Assembly: GCF_029407905.1 (NCBI RefSeq)
Contig: NC_073628.1
Span: 46,397,501 to 46,461,500 of the forward strand
From: Bubalus kerabau
Lineage: Eukaryota > Chordata > Mammalia > Artiodactyla > Bovidae
DNA: 64,000 nucleotides
Direction of reading: 5' to 3'
The position numbers and the translations under genes were made by a program. The notes under the pieces are model-generated. The model was not told the DNA's origin and did not search any database. It saw nothing but the letters and a program-made list of their open reading frames with translations. The number at the start of each line of letters is the position of its first letter. Position 1 is the stretch's first letter. Shown here piece after piece: positions 32,274-44,230 of this stretch.

Positions 32274-33121
32274 GGTCAGTGGCTCAGTCAAGTCCAATTC
32301 TTTGTGACCCCATGAACTATAGCATGCCAGGCTTCCCTGTTCATCACCAACTCCCAGAACTTGCTCAAACTCATGTCCATCTCATCCTCTGTCATCCCCT
32401 TCTCCTCCTGCCTTCAATCTTTCCCAGCATCAGGGTCTTTTCCAATGAGTCAGTTCTTTGCATCAGGTGGCCAAAGTGTTGGAGTTTCAGCTTCAGCATC
32501 AGTCCTTCCAATTAATATTCAGGACTGATTTTCTTTAGGATTGACTGGTTTGATATCCTTGCAGTCCAAGGGACTCTCAAGACCACGGCTCAAAAGGGTC
32601 AATACTTCCGTGCTTAACTTTCTTTATGATTCACCTCTCACATCCATACATGACTATTGGAAAACCAGAGCTTTGACTATGTGGGCCTTTGTTGGCAAAG
32701 TAATGTCTCTGCTTTTTAATAAGTTATCTAGGTTGGTCATAGATTTTCTTACAAGGAGCAAGTGTCTTTTAATTTCATGGCTACAGTCACCAATTGCAGT
32801 GATTTTGGAGCCCAAGAAAATAAATTCTGTCACTATTTCCATTGTTTCCCCATCTATTTGCCATGAAGTGATGGGACCAAGATGCCATGATTTTTGTTTT
32901 TTGAATGTTGAGTTTTAAGCCAGCTTTTTCACTCTCCTCTTTCACTTTCATCAAGAGGATCTTCAGTTCCTCTTCACTTTCTGCCATAAGGGTGGTGTCA
33001 TCTGCATATCTGAAATTATTGATATTTCTCCCATCAATCTCATTTCCAGCTTGTTCCAGCTTGTGCTTCATCCTGCCTGGCATTTCGCATGATGCACTCT
33101 CCATAGAAGTTAAATGAGTAG
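32274..33121 (-). mobile_element. BovB LINE 3' quarter (antisense)
   Basis: About 850 bases on the - strand. Open pieces at 33104-32787 and 32842-32654 carry YADDTTLMAES (about 33010), catalytic box intact, followed by frameshifts. Small indels throughout. Confidence 0.93.
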
Positions 33122-34549
33122 GGTGACATATAAAATTTTTTATTTCATATGATAAATATACTAAAAGTTTTAAATATAAAATTTATAGTGTTCATTTTAT
33201 ATAATAAAAATATAAAATTCATAAAAGTTTTTATTTTATATTTTAATCTGTAACCAAACTAAATATTGTCATGTATATCTAGAATATTGCTCACTTAACA
33301 TTTCAGTTATTTTCAATTACCCATGTCAGTGATTTTTTGCAACTCCAGACACATAGAAAATAAGCAATAACTGTTATAACATCTTTATTTCTGGTATTCA
33401 AAAAAAATTGTCATTACTATGTGCTGTTTTATTTTCAAAGATTATATCAGAATTTTTACAGCAGCTGTTACAGCTTGTTAAGGAAATAATTAAGAATGAA
33501 AGTACTAAGAAATTTAAGTAATTTTAAAAGCGAAATAGTTAAAAAGTGAGAGGAATTGACATTATTCTATTATCACTTCTTTTATACCACAGCACTTGAT
33601 TCCTGGTGTGGTGTTCTTTTCATTAAACAGCAAAGTCCAGTTAGTTGGCTTAATTCTTCAACCATTCTAGAGAATGTCACTCTCAAGTCTTTGTCACACT
33701 CCCCACTCCTCTCCCCTCTCCTATGATTCACTTGCTATGAAAAGGAAGAGCTAGAACAGAAGAACAGATTAAGTTCCTCAACAGAAAGAGCAAAAAATAA
33801 TGATCTGGATTATAAACATTTCATTACTATCACTTCATATGATCATGTCAGAGCCACAGTAGATGAGCCAACGCTGAGGAACAGCTTGATTTTCCTGCCA
33901 CTTCTGAAGGATAAAGAGGTCTTTCTCCTCCAAAGCCATTCTAGCTAGTAAACTTATAATGCACAAAGAACATTTTTTTTAGCATATTATTGATCAATAC
34001 CTCAAAACACTTCTTGTTTGGTTCAGTTGCTGGAGGAAAAAAGCATGGAAATTCATAAACTTTCTTAACCAAGATATAGTACATTTTGGAAATGGACTCA
34101 ATCATAGTACAGATGTTTCTGAAGAAAATAACAAATATTCTAGTGCAGGAGGGCATTGAGTACCCCAAGTACCCACAGAAAACTGTGAAACAGGTCACAA
34201 ACAACCTCTTCTAAGCCCTCAAACGATTGCTTGATAAACTACTACTCCAACAACAACAACAAAGTCCTTATAAGCCTAAATAACTTGCATGAGAGATATC
34301 ATTGGCAAGGGACCCTTGCCTGATACTGACTTGACTTGCAATAAAATCCAAAATCCTGAACAGATAGATGAGCAGTGGCCATTAGAGTTTGTGGCCCTAT
34401 TTCATGGTGGCCCATGTAAGCAAAGCCAAATCTAGTCCTATAAATGCTTCAGTCAAAATGCTAAGCACAACCAGTCATAAACAGGGAGCAAACCTCAATC
34501 TATACCCAAGGAGTAATTGTCTTACTTCACTTCCACCTTTTCTCTAGAA
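33122..34549. other. AT-rich stretch with possible processed pseudogene
   Basis: 33122-33260 is very AT-rich (repeated TATAAAATT-type words). On the - strand 34204-33941 is an 87-codon open frame followed by UTR-like sequence with AATAAA signals (for example complement of about 33425), reminiscent of a processed transcript copy; I do not recognise the source. A (CAA)n run lies at 34246-34262. Confidence 0.35.
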
Positions 34550-35650
34550 AAGCTTCTCCCTGTACTCCTGTCTGTGGAGCATTCCTAACCACTTCTGGTT
34601 TGGTGCTGCCAGATTCCATTTGATTTTTGCTCAAATTAACTCTTAAAATTTTTAATATACCTGAGTTTATATTTTAATGGTTCTGGTATCAGAAGAGGGA
34701 ACCAAAGGAGATTCCCTTCAACTAAAGCTCCCAGGAGCAAGAAGCAACCAACCAATCAAAAGTAACTGCTGAGACCCCTGAACTCTCTGCTTTATCAGTG
34801 TCTCTAGAGATGGTGGGTTGTTGTTGTTACATAGTCATGAAGTCATGTCCAACTCTTTGTGACCCCATGGACTGTAGGCATGCCAGCCTCCTCTGTCCAT
34901 GGGATTTCCCAGGCAAGAATAATGAAATGGTTTGCTATTTCCTTCTCCAGGGGATCTTCTAGACCCAGGGATTGAACTCTCATCTCCTACACTGGCAGGC
35001 AGATTCTGCGCCACCTGGGAAGCTGGAGATGAGAGTTACTTCGTCTTTAATCCTAGCTCTGCAGCTTTTATAGAATTAGCTTCCAGACTTTATCTGTGCA
35101 TTTCTTTTTCCAGATCAGGTCCAGAAATTGGCCAGAGTCAGATTGGGTTTGACTAACTGGACTGGATCTGGAGTTGGGGTGGGTCTGAGTTAAGTCTTGG
35201 TAAGTAAATTTTGTCCTAAGGTTGAACAAGCAGTTAACCTTACCAATGAAACTTCTGAAGTACAGTGACCATAGTGGAGTAACTTTAATTTATATAAACT
35301 TATCTATTTATGAGGTGTCTTAGAGAAAAAGAGGTCTCAGCTAAGAACTCATCACAAAGGGTAGAGGGAAAATTTTTATTCCTGTTACCATTTCTGGTGA
35401 CCAAGATGGGACCTGCTAGGACATCCTGTTATTTCCAGAGCCTGCAGGTGGGATCTTAGGAAAACTGGCAGAAGCCAGCAAAGGGTGAGAATTCTTACCT
35501 AAGTCAGCTCTCTCATATCTCTGCCTGTGGTGCTTGGTAGAAAGAAAAGTAAATTTTACATTGTTACCTCCTTTCCAAATTCAGATTTGAAGGAAAAAAT
35601 GGTAAGAATTAGATCTTTGAATTTTGATTCATGAATTTGCTTTCAGATAC
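34550..35650 (+). mobile_element. Possible retroviral LTR end and leader (sense), with SINE
   Basis: 34560-34680 looks like R-U5 (CTCCTGTCTGTGGAGCATTC), followed by TGGTATCAGAAGAGGGAACC, which resembles the start of an untranslated leader. A SINE interrupts at 34817-35024 and leader-like purine-rich sequence follows. Orientation is opposite to the gag remnant that follows. Tentative. Confidence 0.35.
34817..35024 (-). mobile_element. Bov-tA SINE (antisense)
   Basis: Tail GAAGTCATGTCCAACTCTTT, core CAAGAATAATGAAATGGTTT, head GCGCCACCTGGGAAGCT; starts with (TTG)n, the complement of its (CAA)n tail. Confidence 0.9.
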
Positions 35651-37140
35651 TCACTGGTTGTCAGTCCTTTCTTTCCCAGGAAGAGCTATTATCTTTTTTC
35701 TGTCTTGTCTTGTGTCCTGAGAACTTGGTTTGACAACTGTCAGGTTGGTCCCCCCACATATGGCCAGAGAGAAATGTGAGTTACACTTTATTTGTGGCTG
35801 GATATAGCGGAACAGCCTGGAGGAAGGAATGGCAACCCACTCCAGTATTCTCGCCTGGAGAATCCCATGGACGGAGGAGCCTGGTGGGCTACAGTCTATG
35901 GGGTTGCAAAGAGTCGTACAGGACTGGGTGACTAAGCATAGCAGAGCATAGAGGAACAGAAATGTGGGTTGCGCTTCATTTGTAGCTAAGGTCCTACCAT
36001 CGTTTGAAGTGGCTCTGGATATCAAGAACATAGTATCTTTCGCATCCCTTTGGGTCATCAGGAATCAGGAGGACACTGAAAAATGTTAGATGGCTGAAGG
36101 TATCTGTAAACACTTAAGTTTGTGACAGTCTTTTTTCCTAAGTCCTAGCTTGCTTCAATAATAGCAGAAATTAGGAGGACTTTGGTTTTGTCTGGGAACT
36201 TCAGGTTTGGGAATCTTCATTTGATGGAGTTGAAAATTAAAAATTTCAGCAATCTTTTTCTTAGATGACTCATCTTGAGTACAAGTGAGCTGATTTGCCA
36301 AGTTAACTAAATCTGGAGTGGACATAGTTTCTTGTTACACCCTGGTCCTTTTAGCTTAAAAAGAAAGATGCCAGTTCAGCATGTTAACAAACAAAGAGTT
36401 AAAGACTACCCAAGTAGATTCAACATCTGAAGGAAGATGAGACTTTTCTCTGAAAAAAATCTGGTTGATTATAATAGCTATGAGATGGTTCATTGGATTT
36501 TTGTGTGCTAACCTGAATTTTGTTCCAATCAATAGGCTTAAGAAAAGCCACTCTAAGAGCTGGGTCGATTTCTCAAGAGAATGTTCTAGCTTCTTGCCAA
36601 AAGTTAGGAATTTGTTTTTCTAAATCTCTTTCAGGAAGTTCTCTCTGGACAAATTTCATCCAATGTTTAGCTTGACTCTCACCAAAAAGCATGTAAAGTA
36701 ACAGACATAGATCAGAAAAAACAAACAAAAAACAGGTTGGAAAGTTTGATAAACAAGTTAAGTTCTTCAGCAAACCTGTGGAGAGGGTTTGGTCCTTCGT
36801 TACTTTTGGAAACTCTTTAATTATGGCTCACAATTTGGCCTTAGTCCAGGGAACATAAAAAACTTGGGGTTTGTTTGGCTTCTCAGAAGAGTTAACTTTA
36901 AAGGACAGGTTCTAATAAGTCCATAGGAGGAGGAAGTGGGGAAAGGTTTAGGGGAAAAAAAGGGAAATTTGGTGAGAGAAATGGAATGAAGAAGCAGAAG
37001 TTATAGAGAAGGTGTAGACAGTGCAGAACAGAAAGAGAAAGATGGCGGTGGAGGGGGGCCTGAGCACAAATACGGCGGCCATGCATCTGGATAAAAAGAT
37101 CTGGGGCAGGGGGACGGAGAGAGAGGCCTCAGAAGCCATC
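35650..37140 (-). pseudogene. Endogenous retroviral gag remnant (class I type)
   Basis: On the - strand 36900-36500 encodes a capsid-like segment; an open piece at 36773-36573 contains FGESQAKHWMKFVQ and ARTFS. Further down, at about 36170, a nucleocapsid knuckle is visible as a degraded form with a stop codon in place of its second cysteine. The piece at 36058-35651 may be early pro-pol. Frames broken; a BOV-A monomer is inserted. It belongs with the - strand LTR to its right. Confidence 0.5.
35812..35950 (+). mobile_element. BOV-A monomer (sense)
   Basis: GGAATGGCAACCCACTCCAG through GTCGTACAGGACTGGGTGAC. The short words ATAGCGGAACAG and ATAGAGGAACAG flank it as an imperfect TSD. A longer 31-base direct repeat beginning AGAAATGTG lies outside on both sides (35770-35800 and 35958-35988). 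Confidence 0.85.
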
Positions 37141-37889
37141 TTGTCTTCAACTATTTGTTTGCCTCAGTTAATTTGAAAATTGTATTTTGCAGAGAGACAA
37201 TTTTAGATGTCTGGTAACACCTGGAAGCCTTGAAATACCAATTGAAATAAGCATCCCATTCAGTTCTGACAATTTTAGAGCCATGGCTGTCTAATTTAGG
37301 TTTAAGAAAAGTAGGTTTGGGGAGTTCAAAAAGTTCCCCATAATAGAGATCAATGTTCTACATTACTTTTGGTTAAGTAGGTCCATTTAGATAGAAATTT
37401 GCATGAGGAGGGACTATTGTTTTTATTCATAAAACCAGCTGGAGTCTCTGAAATGAGAGGGCAAGATCAAAACTTTTAGATAACTTGGACTCCATTTCTT
37501 AGAGGTTTTACTCTAGAGAAAAAAAAAAGAAAAATCCTAAACAGCATAGTTTCAATAGGAACAGCCTGGTTCCAAAGGAATCCGACCAAAGGCTTAGCAC
37601 ACATTTCCAATAGAAGCAGCCCAGTTTCAAAAGATTCAGGTCAAAGTGCCAAATGAGTACTCACAAAAAAGGCAAAGCCTTTAACAGAAGGGACAAAGCC
37701 TTCAAAAAAAAAGAAAAAAAAAATCAGGTCCCTTAAATAAAGACTGGAAAGTTTTAAAATGCAAATAGAGCAGAGCTCCAGGGTCTGCAAAAAAAAACCC
37801 CAATGAGTTTGAACACAATTTAGATCCAACTATTACTCTTCTAAACTTGTGAGTTTTGTATTATTATATTGTTACCAAAAAATAGGATT
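37141..37889. other. Leader-like retroviral sequence (probable)
   Basis: A/G-rich with repeated words (CAGCCTGGTTCCAAAGGA, CAGCCCAGTTTCAAAAGA) between the gag remnant and the LTR; expected position of the 5' untranslated leader of the - strand retrovirus. No PBS identified. Confidence 0.35.
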
Positions 37890-38460
37890 CGCCTCCTGGT
37901 GGGTGTCAGCCAAATGGCACAACCATTTGTTGTGGGGAGTGAAGAGTGGGGAGAAGGAAGTATTTATTACTAGCAGCAAGTACAGAGAATTCTGGGGATC
38001 ATTCTCCCAAGGAAGTTTCTTTCTGAACAGCAAAATAGGGCAACTTGTAAGCTAAGGGTACATACATACTCATGAAGGGATTTGAGCAGAGGAGAATTCA
38101 GTATAGAATTGGGCAAAGTTTGACAGAATCCAAGTTGTAGTTGATGGAGTTCAGAAAGGGTCAACATCATCATTTCTTAGGTTCCAGCTGATTAAGTGAT
38201 TGAGTCCTCAAGGGGGTTTGAATTCTGCAAAACAGCTCAAAAATGTGTTTCAGGTTAATCTTTACCATTGTAACAGTCTTTACAACTAATTTATTATCTT
38301 CGTTATTGTTACTTCTCCTGCCTGATAGCAAGAATTAATTTGTTCTTATAAGATCATTAATTACTGAGACCTGTCCAAGAACAAGCATTGTGGCCAAGCT
38401 TCAATCACAAAAATGGCTTTTCTTACATAAAGAAATCCTTGTCTGGTTTTCTTTCTTCAG
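37890..38460 (-). mobile_element. Retroviral LTR (antisense), probable 5' LTR
   Basis: AT-rich LTR-like block to the right of the - strand gag. The piece GCAAAACAGCTCAAAAATGTG (written in two overlapping reads) is shared in similar form with the LTR at 55986-56790 (GCAGAACAGCTCAAAGATATG), which points to the same LTR superfamily. Edges approximate. Confidence 0.5.
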
Positions 38461-38548
38461 GGACCCTTACCCTATCTGCTTCTTGGCTAAAAGTTTAGAG
38501 CCATAAGGTCTGTGTTTGTGTCTGCCTGTACATTTATGTATGTCTATC

Positions 38549-38712
38549 GACAGAGGATGAGATGGCTGGATGGCATCACTGACTCGAGGGATGTGAGTCT
38601 GAGTGAACTCCGGGAGTTGGTGATGGACAGGGAGTCCTGGCGTGCTGCGATTCATGGGGTCGCAAAGAGTCAGACACGACTGAGCAACTGAACTGAACTG
38701 AACTGAACTGAT
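38549..38712 (+). mobile_element. BovB 3' end (sense)
   Basis: GACAGAGGATGAGATGGCTG through GCAACTGAACTGAACTGAAC; about 165 bases. ATGTATGT occurs just before and just after, a likely short TSD. Confidence 0.92.
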
Positions 38713-39823
38713 GTATGTATAAGTGTGTGATATTTTTCTACTTCCAATGATATTGCCAAAGTTAATTTTTAAAGAACTCTATTTGATTGGCTTAATGACA
38801 AACATTTCTATAAATTAGAAATACTCTCAAAATAGAGACTAACTCAAATAGTTTTCAGAATTAAAAGCCATTCCCGCATAAAAGCCATTCCCGCACTTGA
38901 GTTAGTCTAATATGAAAGAAAAGCTTTCTAGAGTGATTTCATTTCCTTCACACTGTAACAGATATGTAGGTGGCGTACTACAGCAACACAGAAAATGAAA
39001 ACATCTTCTTACCAAAGTCCAGAAAAAGTGGAAAGCAGAGGTGATATTTGAGAAGAACCTTAATGTGTAACCAGAACACTCCCAGAAAGTTAAGTGGTAA
39101 TGGACATTTGAGGCAAATGAGACAAATTTTACAAAGTTCAGTGCCACAAAACAGCCAAGAATGTTTCAGAAACCACTTACAATTCTGTGTGACAAGTTTT
39201 TTTATGATAGGTGATAGCAGAGGAGAATGGGGGAGTAGTGTTGAATAAGAGATGTGGCTGGAGAGCTTAATTATTGAGGATTAAATGTTGCAAGTAAAAT
39301 AAAGTAAAGTTAGTTTCACTAAAAGGGAGAGTGGGCAAAGGGTAGGTGTTTATTACAAGGATAAATAAGAGTATCTCTCAGAACCCGAAGGTAGGAACAA
39401 CACTTGGTCTCAATAAAACCTGGAATCAAGATCTTGAAGGTCAGGAGTTAAGGGAATACTCCATTTCTAATACTATTTCTGCTCCTCCCTGGTCATGTGC
39501 TTTATTCTACTTTCTAGTTAACCTTAGTTCTCTGTGAACATGTGGTAGCCAGAAGCTCACTGGGTACATACATAACCCTTCCAGCCACCTCAATTTCCAA
39601 TTCAACACCACAGCAAAGAAAGACCTTCCTCTAAGCTGAATTAGGCATCTATTCTTCATTTAACTATTAATAACTGCACCCAGAAGCATGAGGTTTTCAA
39701 GGTGTCCACTATAAGAATAGATTTGTATAAGGTCTTGGGAAAAAATTATATATATATCTTGATGAAAAAAATTACAGTTTATTTTGTAGGGAAAAAGAGT
39801 AAAGGTGAAGATTTTCAAGCAAG
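38713..39823. other. Intergenic stretch, nothing recognised
   Basis: AT-rich. Contains one small direct duplication, AAAAGCCATTCCCGCA at about 38864-38895 (two copies). Confidence 0.45.
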
Positions 39824-39836
39824 AAATCAAATGTGA

Positions 39837-40010
39837 AGGACTTCCCTGGTGGTCCAGTGGCTAAGACTCTGAGTTCTCAAGACAGGGGGCCCAAGTTCAA
39901 TCCTCAGGCAGGGAACTAGATCCCACATGCTGCAAGTACAAATCCCATGTGCTGCAACCAGGACCCAGCAAATCCAAATAAAATAAATAAATAAAACAAA
40001 TATTAAAAAA
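39837..40010 (+). mobile_element. CHR/ART2-type tRNA-Glu SINE (sense), perfect 13-bp TSD
   Basis: GGACTTCCCTGGTGGTCCAG head, body with CCCACATGCTGCAAGTAC, (AAATA)n tail. Bracketed by AAATCAAATGTGA at 39824-39836 and 40011-40023, so complete and fairly young. Confidence 0.93.
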
Positions 40011-40023
40011 AAATCAAATGTGA

Positions 40024-42705
40024 TTGTATATATCTTTTAGGAGGACCCTGTTGGGGGTCAGGTTTGACTGAAAGAGAGAAGAGCTACCAGGTTTATTTTG
40101 TTTACTGTTGTATATGCTGTACCTGGCATACTTCCTGATGCAGAGGAGACTCTCAATAAATATATCATAAGTAAATGGATAAAGAATGACTTTGGTGTTT
40201 ATCCTGAACAACAATGGAGAATGGTGTCATTTATTCAGATAGAGCCAACAGAGAAGTCTGGCTGGAGATGGGGTGAAGTGAAGGTGTTGGGGGTGGTGGT
40301 GAAGTGACTGATCAACTTAACTGGACTAAGGGATGCCCCCAGAGCTGCAGAGCATTAGTACTGGTTGTATCTGTGAGGGTGTCTCTGGAAGAGACTAGCA
40401 TCTGATCCAGTAAAATGAGTAAAGATTCACTTTTACCAGTGTGATTGGGGTCTTAATTGAACAAACAGGTGAAGGAATGGTGACTTTCTTCTTGCTCATC
40501 TTTTCCTGCTCTCAGCTATCAGAGGAAGTGGTTCTTGGGCCTCAGACTTGAAGACTAGAGACGTATCCCCCCACACCCCTTCTCAGGCTTTCAGACCAGG
40601 ACTAAATTTTAACATCAGCTCTCCTAGCTCTCCAGCATTCAGACAGCAGACTGTGGGACTTCTTGACCTCCATAACCATATGAGCAAATTCCCATGATAA
40701 ATCTCCTCTTCCATATATTTCTACATAGCCTTTTAGCTTTGCTTCTCTGTAGAACCCTTACTAACACTGATTGTCAGTCACTCAGCTACGCTCTGTTCAT
40801 GTGAAGTTTGAGTGGCCTGGTAGACGCTCAGGTAGAGATCTCAATTCAACAATGGAACGTTTATTTCTGGATCTTGGGTGTGAAGTCTTGGCAGACAACA
40901 AATGTGAAAAACTAGAGGATTCTATCGAGATAAGTGAAACTTAGTGACACTGACTTCTGTAATGTATCTATTGGATTAAAAAATTAGAAGTTTTCTTTTT
41001 TATAAAGTCCAACGGACATTCTTGAGTGCTGGTCATTCCTCCGAACAGTGATTCAGAAATTGATGCTTTTTGTATTTTGAGGCTATACCATTCCCTAGAG
41101 CCTCTGATATCTCTGCTAGATCTTGCGTATTCAGCCACATAATTGAGGTGAATAGAGAGAGGATTATGTAGGAAGTATTAGCTTGGCAGTGGTATATAAT
41201 ACTTTCTTGTATATTTTATTATCTCTTACACAGTAATATAGGCCTACTTAACTTCAAGGGAGAATGAGACTTGTGGTCTAAGTTGTATGCCTAGGAAATA
41301 GGAAATATGTTTGGTGAGCAGTTTCTGCCAGGGCATGATGGTGCTTGGAGTTTAAAATCACCTCAAGGGATGCTACAGAAAGAAGAGAACCCAGAGCCAA
41401 AGGCAGAGGCTTAAGGCAGCCTAACAGTTAAAGGGCTGGTAAAGGAGGAGCTGGCAAAGGAAACTGAGAAGGAATGCCAGACAGTTTAAGAGAAGTGATG
41501 TCATCTAGTCCGGAAAAGAAAGTGTTCATTGGGGAACTAGCATTTCACCTTACTAAACTCTCTGAGGATCTGTGTTGCAATATTTTAAAAATCTTTTTAA
41601 ATGTCCTTAAGGGAAGGTTTTATATATATTAAAAAATCTATTCAGAATTTTACTTCAACTTTTATAATTATTATTTGGTTGATTGAAATTAGAAATAAAA
41701 AAAAAACTTGTTCTTTAACTTCCTTAATTTCTGCATATGTATCTTATTCAATTTATAAATCTAATAAATTTTAACAATAACTCTGGGATCTTTTATAATT
41801 TTAGTATTATGTTTACACACTTAGTTAATTAAATACTATTAAACATTTTAAGCAGCATTTATACATGTAATGTATTCTGTTAATTTTTAGGCAATTCAAT
41901 CATCTAACAAATCTTATCAGGAACTTAAAATTAATTCTCATCAGTCTAAAATTTTAATTTGTAATTATGGAGAATATTAACTTCTTTTACATATTTCAGA
42001 AAAAAACTGCATATAAAGATAGTAAGTAACTGAATTATTCAATTATATAGCTTATATTAGAATCAAGTCTAATTGAATAGACCAAATTCTCTTAAATATC
42101 ACAAACCACAGTTTTGAAATACTAAGTAATTAATGGAATAATACATAATCTGATTACCTAAACATTTCTATGTTTAAATCTAAATACTAGAATTTAAAAT
42201 CTACTTTCTCAAAAATGAAACATTGGTGTCATTTCAAAGATTCTTCAAGGATACTCTTATGTGTTTGGCGTATTTACCTGAAATGCTGACCAAGACACTG
42301 TGCCTATAATGCTCTATGTGTAGTTACTATAGCAACTCATATAACAGTCTTGTAGATCTAATAACCAACAGAGATTACATACTTGGGTTTAGATTGTACT
42401 TAATTTTTCATCTCACAAGACTTTGCAACCTGTTTTTGCCAAAGTTCCAGGAGTAAGAAATCCCAACTGAAGCAAAGAAAAATCTTATTAGTTTGGTGTT
42501 TGTGACCCAGACCAGTTCTTGGCCCTTGGTGTTAATTTTAAGAAATGCTTTTCAGATTGAATAAAATACCTTTATGAGCATATAATAGTAAAGGACAAAA
42601 ATACTTTTTCTCATTACTGAATTAAATAATAGATAGATTGTATTTTGCACTATACTGTTTCTTGTTTAAAAGAGTTTTGTAACTAGGTAGTAACTAGTCA
42701 TCATC
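40024..42705. other. Intergenic, AT-rich; old repeats at left
   Basis: 40115-40165 resembles a MIR tail (GTACCTGGCATAC then CTCAATAAATATATC). 40310-40775 resembles an ancient, widely spread mammalian LTR-type repeat (GGGTGTCTCTGGAAGAGACT, GGGACTTCTTGACCTCCATA, GAACCCTTACTAACACTG); the family is not fixed. From 40800 to 42700 nothing is recognised. Confidence 0.5.
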
Positions 42706-43940
42706 TGCCGGGGTCCAGCCCCGGCTGATCCAGGGTATTCGAAGCGGGGACGGCGTCGGCGACCTATTTAATTATTTATTCATCAAAGATATAAAGAGTA
42801 ATAGAATGAGGATAGCTCAGTAGGAAAATTCAGTGGAGAAAAGAGGCTGAGTAGCTTGGTTTACGAGGGAGACCAATAAAACTTCAAGACAAGAAGTTTG
42901 CACCACTTACGTAGGCCGCAGGCGTCCTTCCGTTCTCCCGAAGGAGAGGAGACACTGAGGCCTCCCCGGTCGGATCTTAGAAGCCCAGGCATAATTAGCA
43001 AGCATGGCGGGTTCCGCGCTCCAGATGGAGACTCAGCTGGAATTTGGGAGAGAGAGTGACATGGGGAGACCAAGTTTTGGTGAACAAGGCCCGCACTTTA
43101 TTTTCCAAAGTAGTTTTTATACCTAAAGTTGTGCATAGAGGATAATGGGGGAAGGGGTAGAGTCATGCAGCAAGCCAGGCTTTCTTCCTGCAAACTTATC
43201 ATATGCAAAAGTTCAGGTGATTGACATCATCTTCTGGCCCGGAGGCCTGTTAACATTTTAAGAAACTTATTTTTCTCTAAAGGTGATTATTCCAAAGTCA
43301 GGCACCAGCCTCCAAAAAAGCATTGGACAAAGCTGCATTTTACATTTCTATACACCCATTATATCAATCAATACACTGCCAAGGACACAGTAGGTAAGGA
43401 GTATGGAGACTTAGCAGCAAACATTGGCCCAACAAGTGAAAAACCCTTCACCAATACAATTTCTAATCAATCTTTTAACTACTCAAAGGAATCTGTGTTT
43501 AGGCAGTTTAGAACATCTCCTGCCTCTCACAGTTGGGAGGCTCTGAACAATCACATGTGGCCGGAAAAACCTATTCAGGCAGGCTAGAGGATTTCCAAAG
43601 GAGTTTGTAGGTTAAACACTGTCACACCCAGGAATTATTAACTGGAGCTGTAAGCTAACTCTTTTTTCAGAGAGAGGTAGTGGGGGACAGCCCCCCGTAA
43701 AGTCAGAGGTGTAGGTGAAAGCACAAAGCAGAAAGTAGGCAGACTCTGGTTTTGGGGGTAGATGCTCGAGAATTTCCAGGGGGACTCCTGAGGCTCGATC
43801 CCGCCTTTGCGTATGCCGAGCCTCCTTCCTCATGACCTTTGTCATGGGCGGAGTGCCTCACGCTGGCTCCCGGCAGTGATAAAATTCCAGTTGAGCTATT
43901 ACAGATCCTCACTCAATATGCAATATGCCGGCTCCCGGCA
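42706..43940 (-). mobile_element. Solo retroviral LTR (class II type), 6-bp TSD
   Basis: A 1235-base solo LTR with termini TGCCGGG...CCCGGCA and the 6-base TSD ATCATC at 42700-42705 and 43941-43946; six bases fits class II retroviruses. On the - strand an AATAAAGTGCGGGCC poly(A) region (complement of about 43088-43102) gives the orientation. The right end is duplicated: GGCTCCCGGCA occurs at 43865-43875 and 43930-43940, with 54 bases of BovB-like sequence between. Confidence 0.9.
43876..43929 (+). mobile_element. BovB-like 54-bp patch inside LTR end
   Basis: AATTCCAGTTGAGCTATT and CACTCAATATGC match the internal BovB sequence at 30049-30113 in the same order, with the intervening ~30 bases missing. 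It is flanked by an 11-base direct repeat of the LTR end. Internal, not the 3' tail, which is unusual for target-primed insertion. Confidence 0.7.
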
Positions 43941-44007
43941 ATCATCTAGTAGTTGCTGTACACTTCATGCATTTAAAAGCTTTTATTGTATAAGTATTAG
44001 GTGACAG

Positions 44008-44230
44008 AGTCTTCCCAGGCAGCACTAGTAGTAAAGAACTTGGCTGCCAATGAAGGAGACATAGAAAGCCCCAGGTTCAATCCTTGGGTCAGGAAGGTCC
44101 CCGGGAGGAGGGCATGGCAACCCACTCTGGTATTCTTATCTAGAGAATCCCATGGACAGAGGAACCTGGTGGGTTACAGTTGATAGGGTTGCAGAGCTGG
44201 ACACGACTGACGAGACAGCATGCACGCATT
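44008..44230 (+). mobile_element. Bov-tA SINE (sense)
   Basis: GTCTTCCCAGGCAGCACTAG head, core CCCACTCTGGTATTCTTATC, tail GGACACGACTGACGAGACAG. Confidence 0.9.

Noticed and set aside
33941..34204. 87-codon - strand frame suggesting a processed pseudogene
   Set aside because: I could not recognise any parent gene, and no TSD or poly(A) tail could be fixed. Kept only as a remark.
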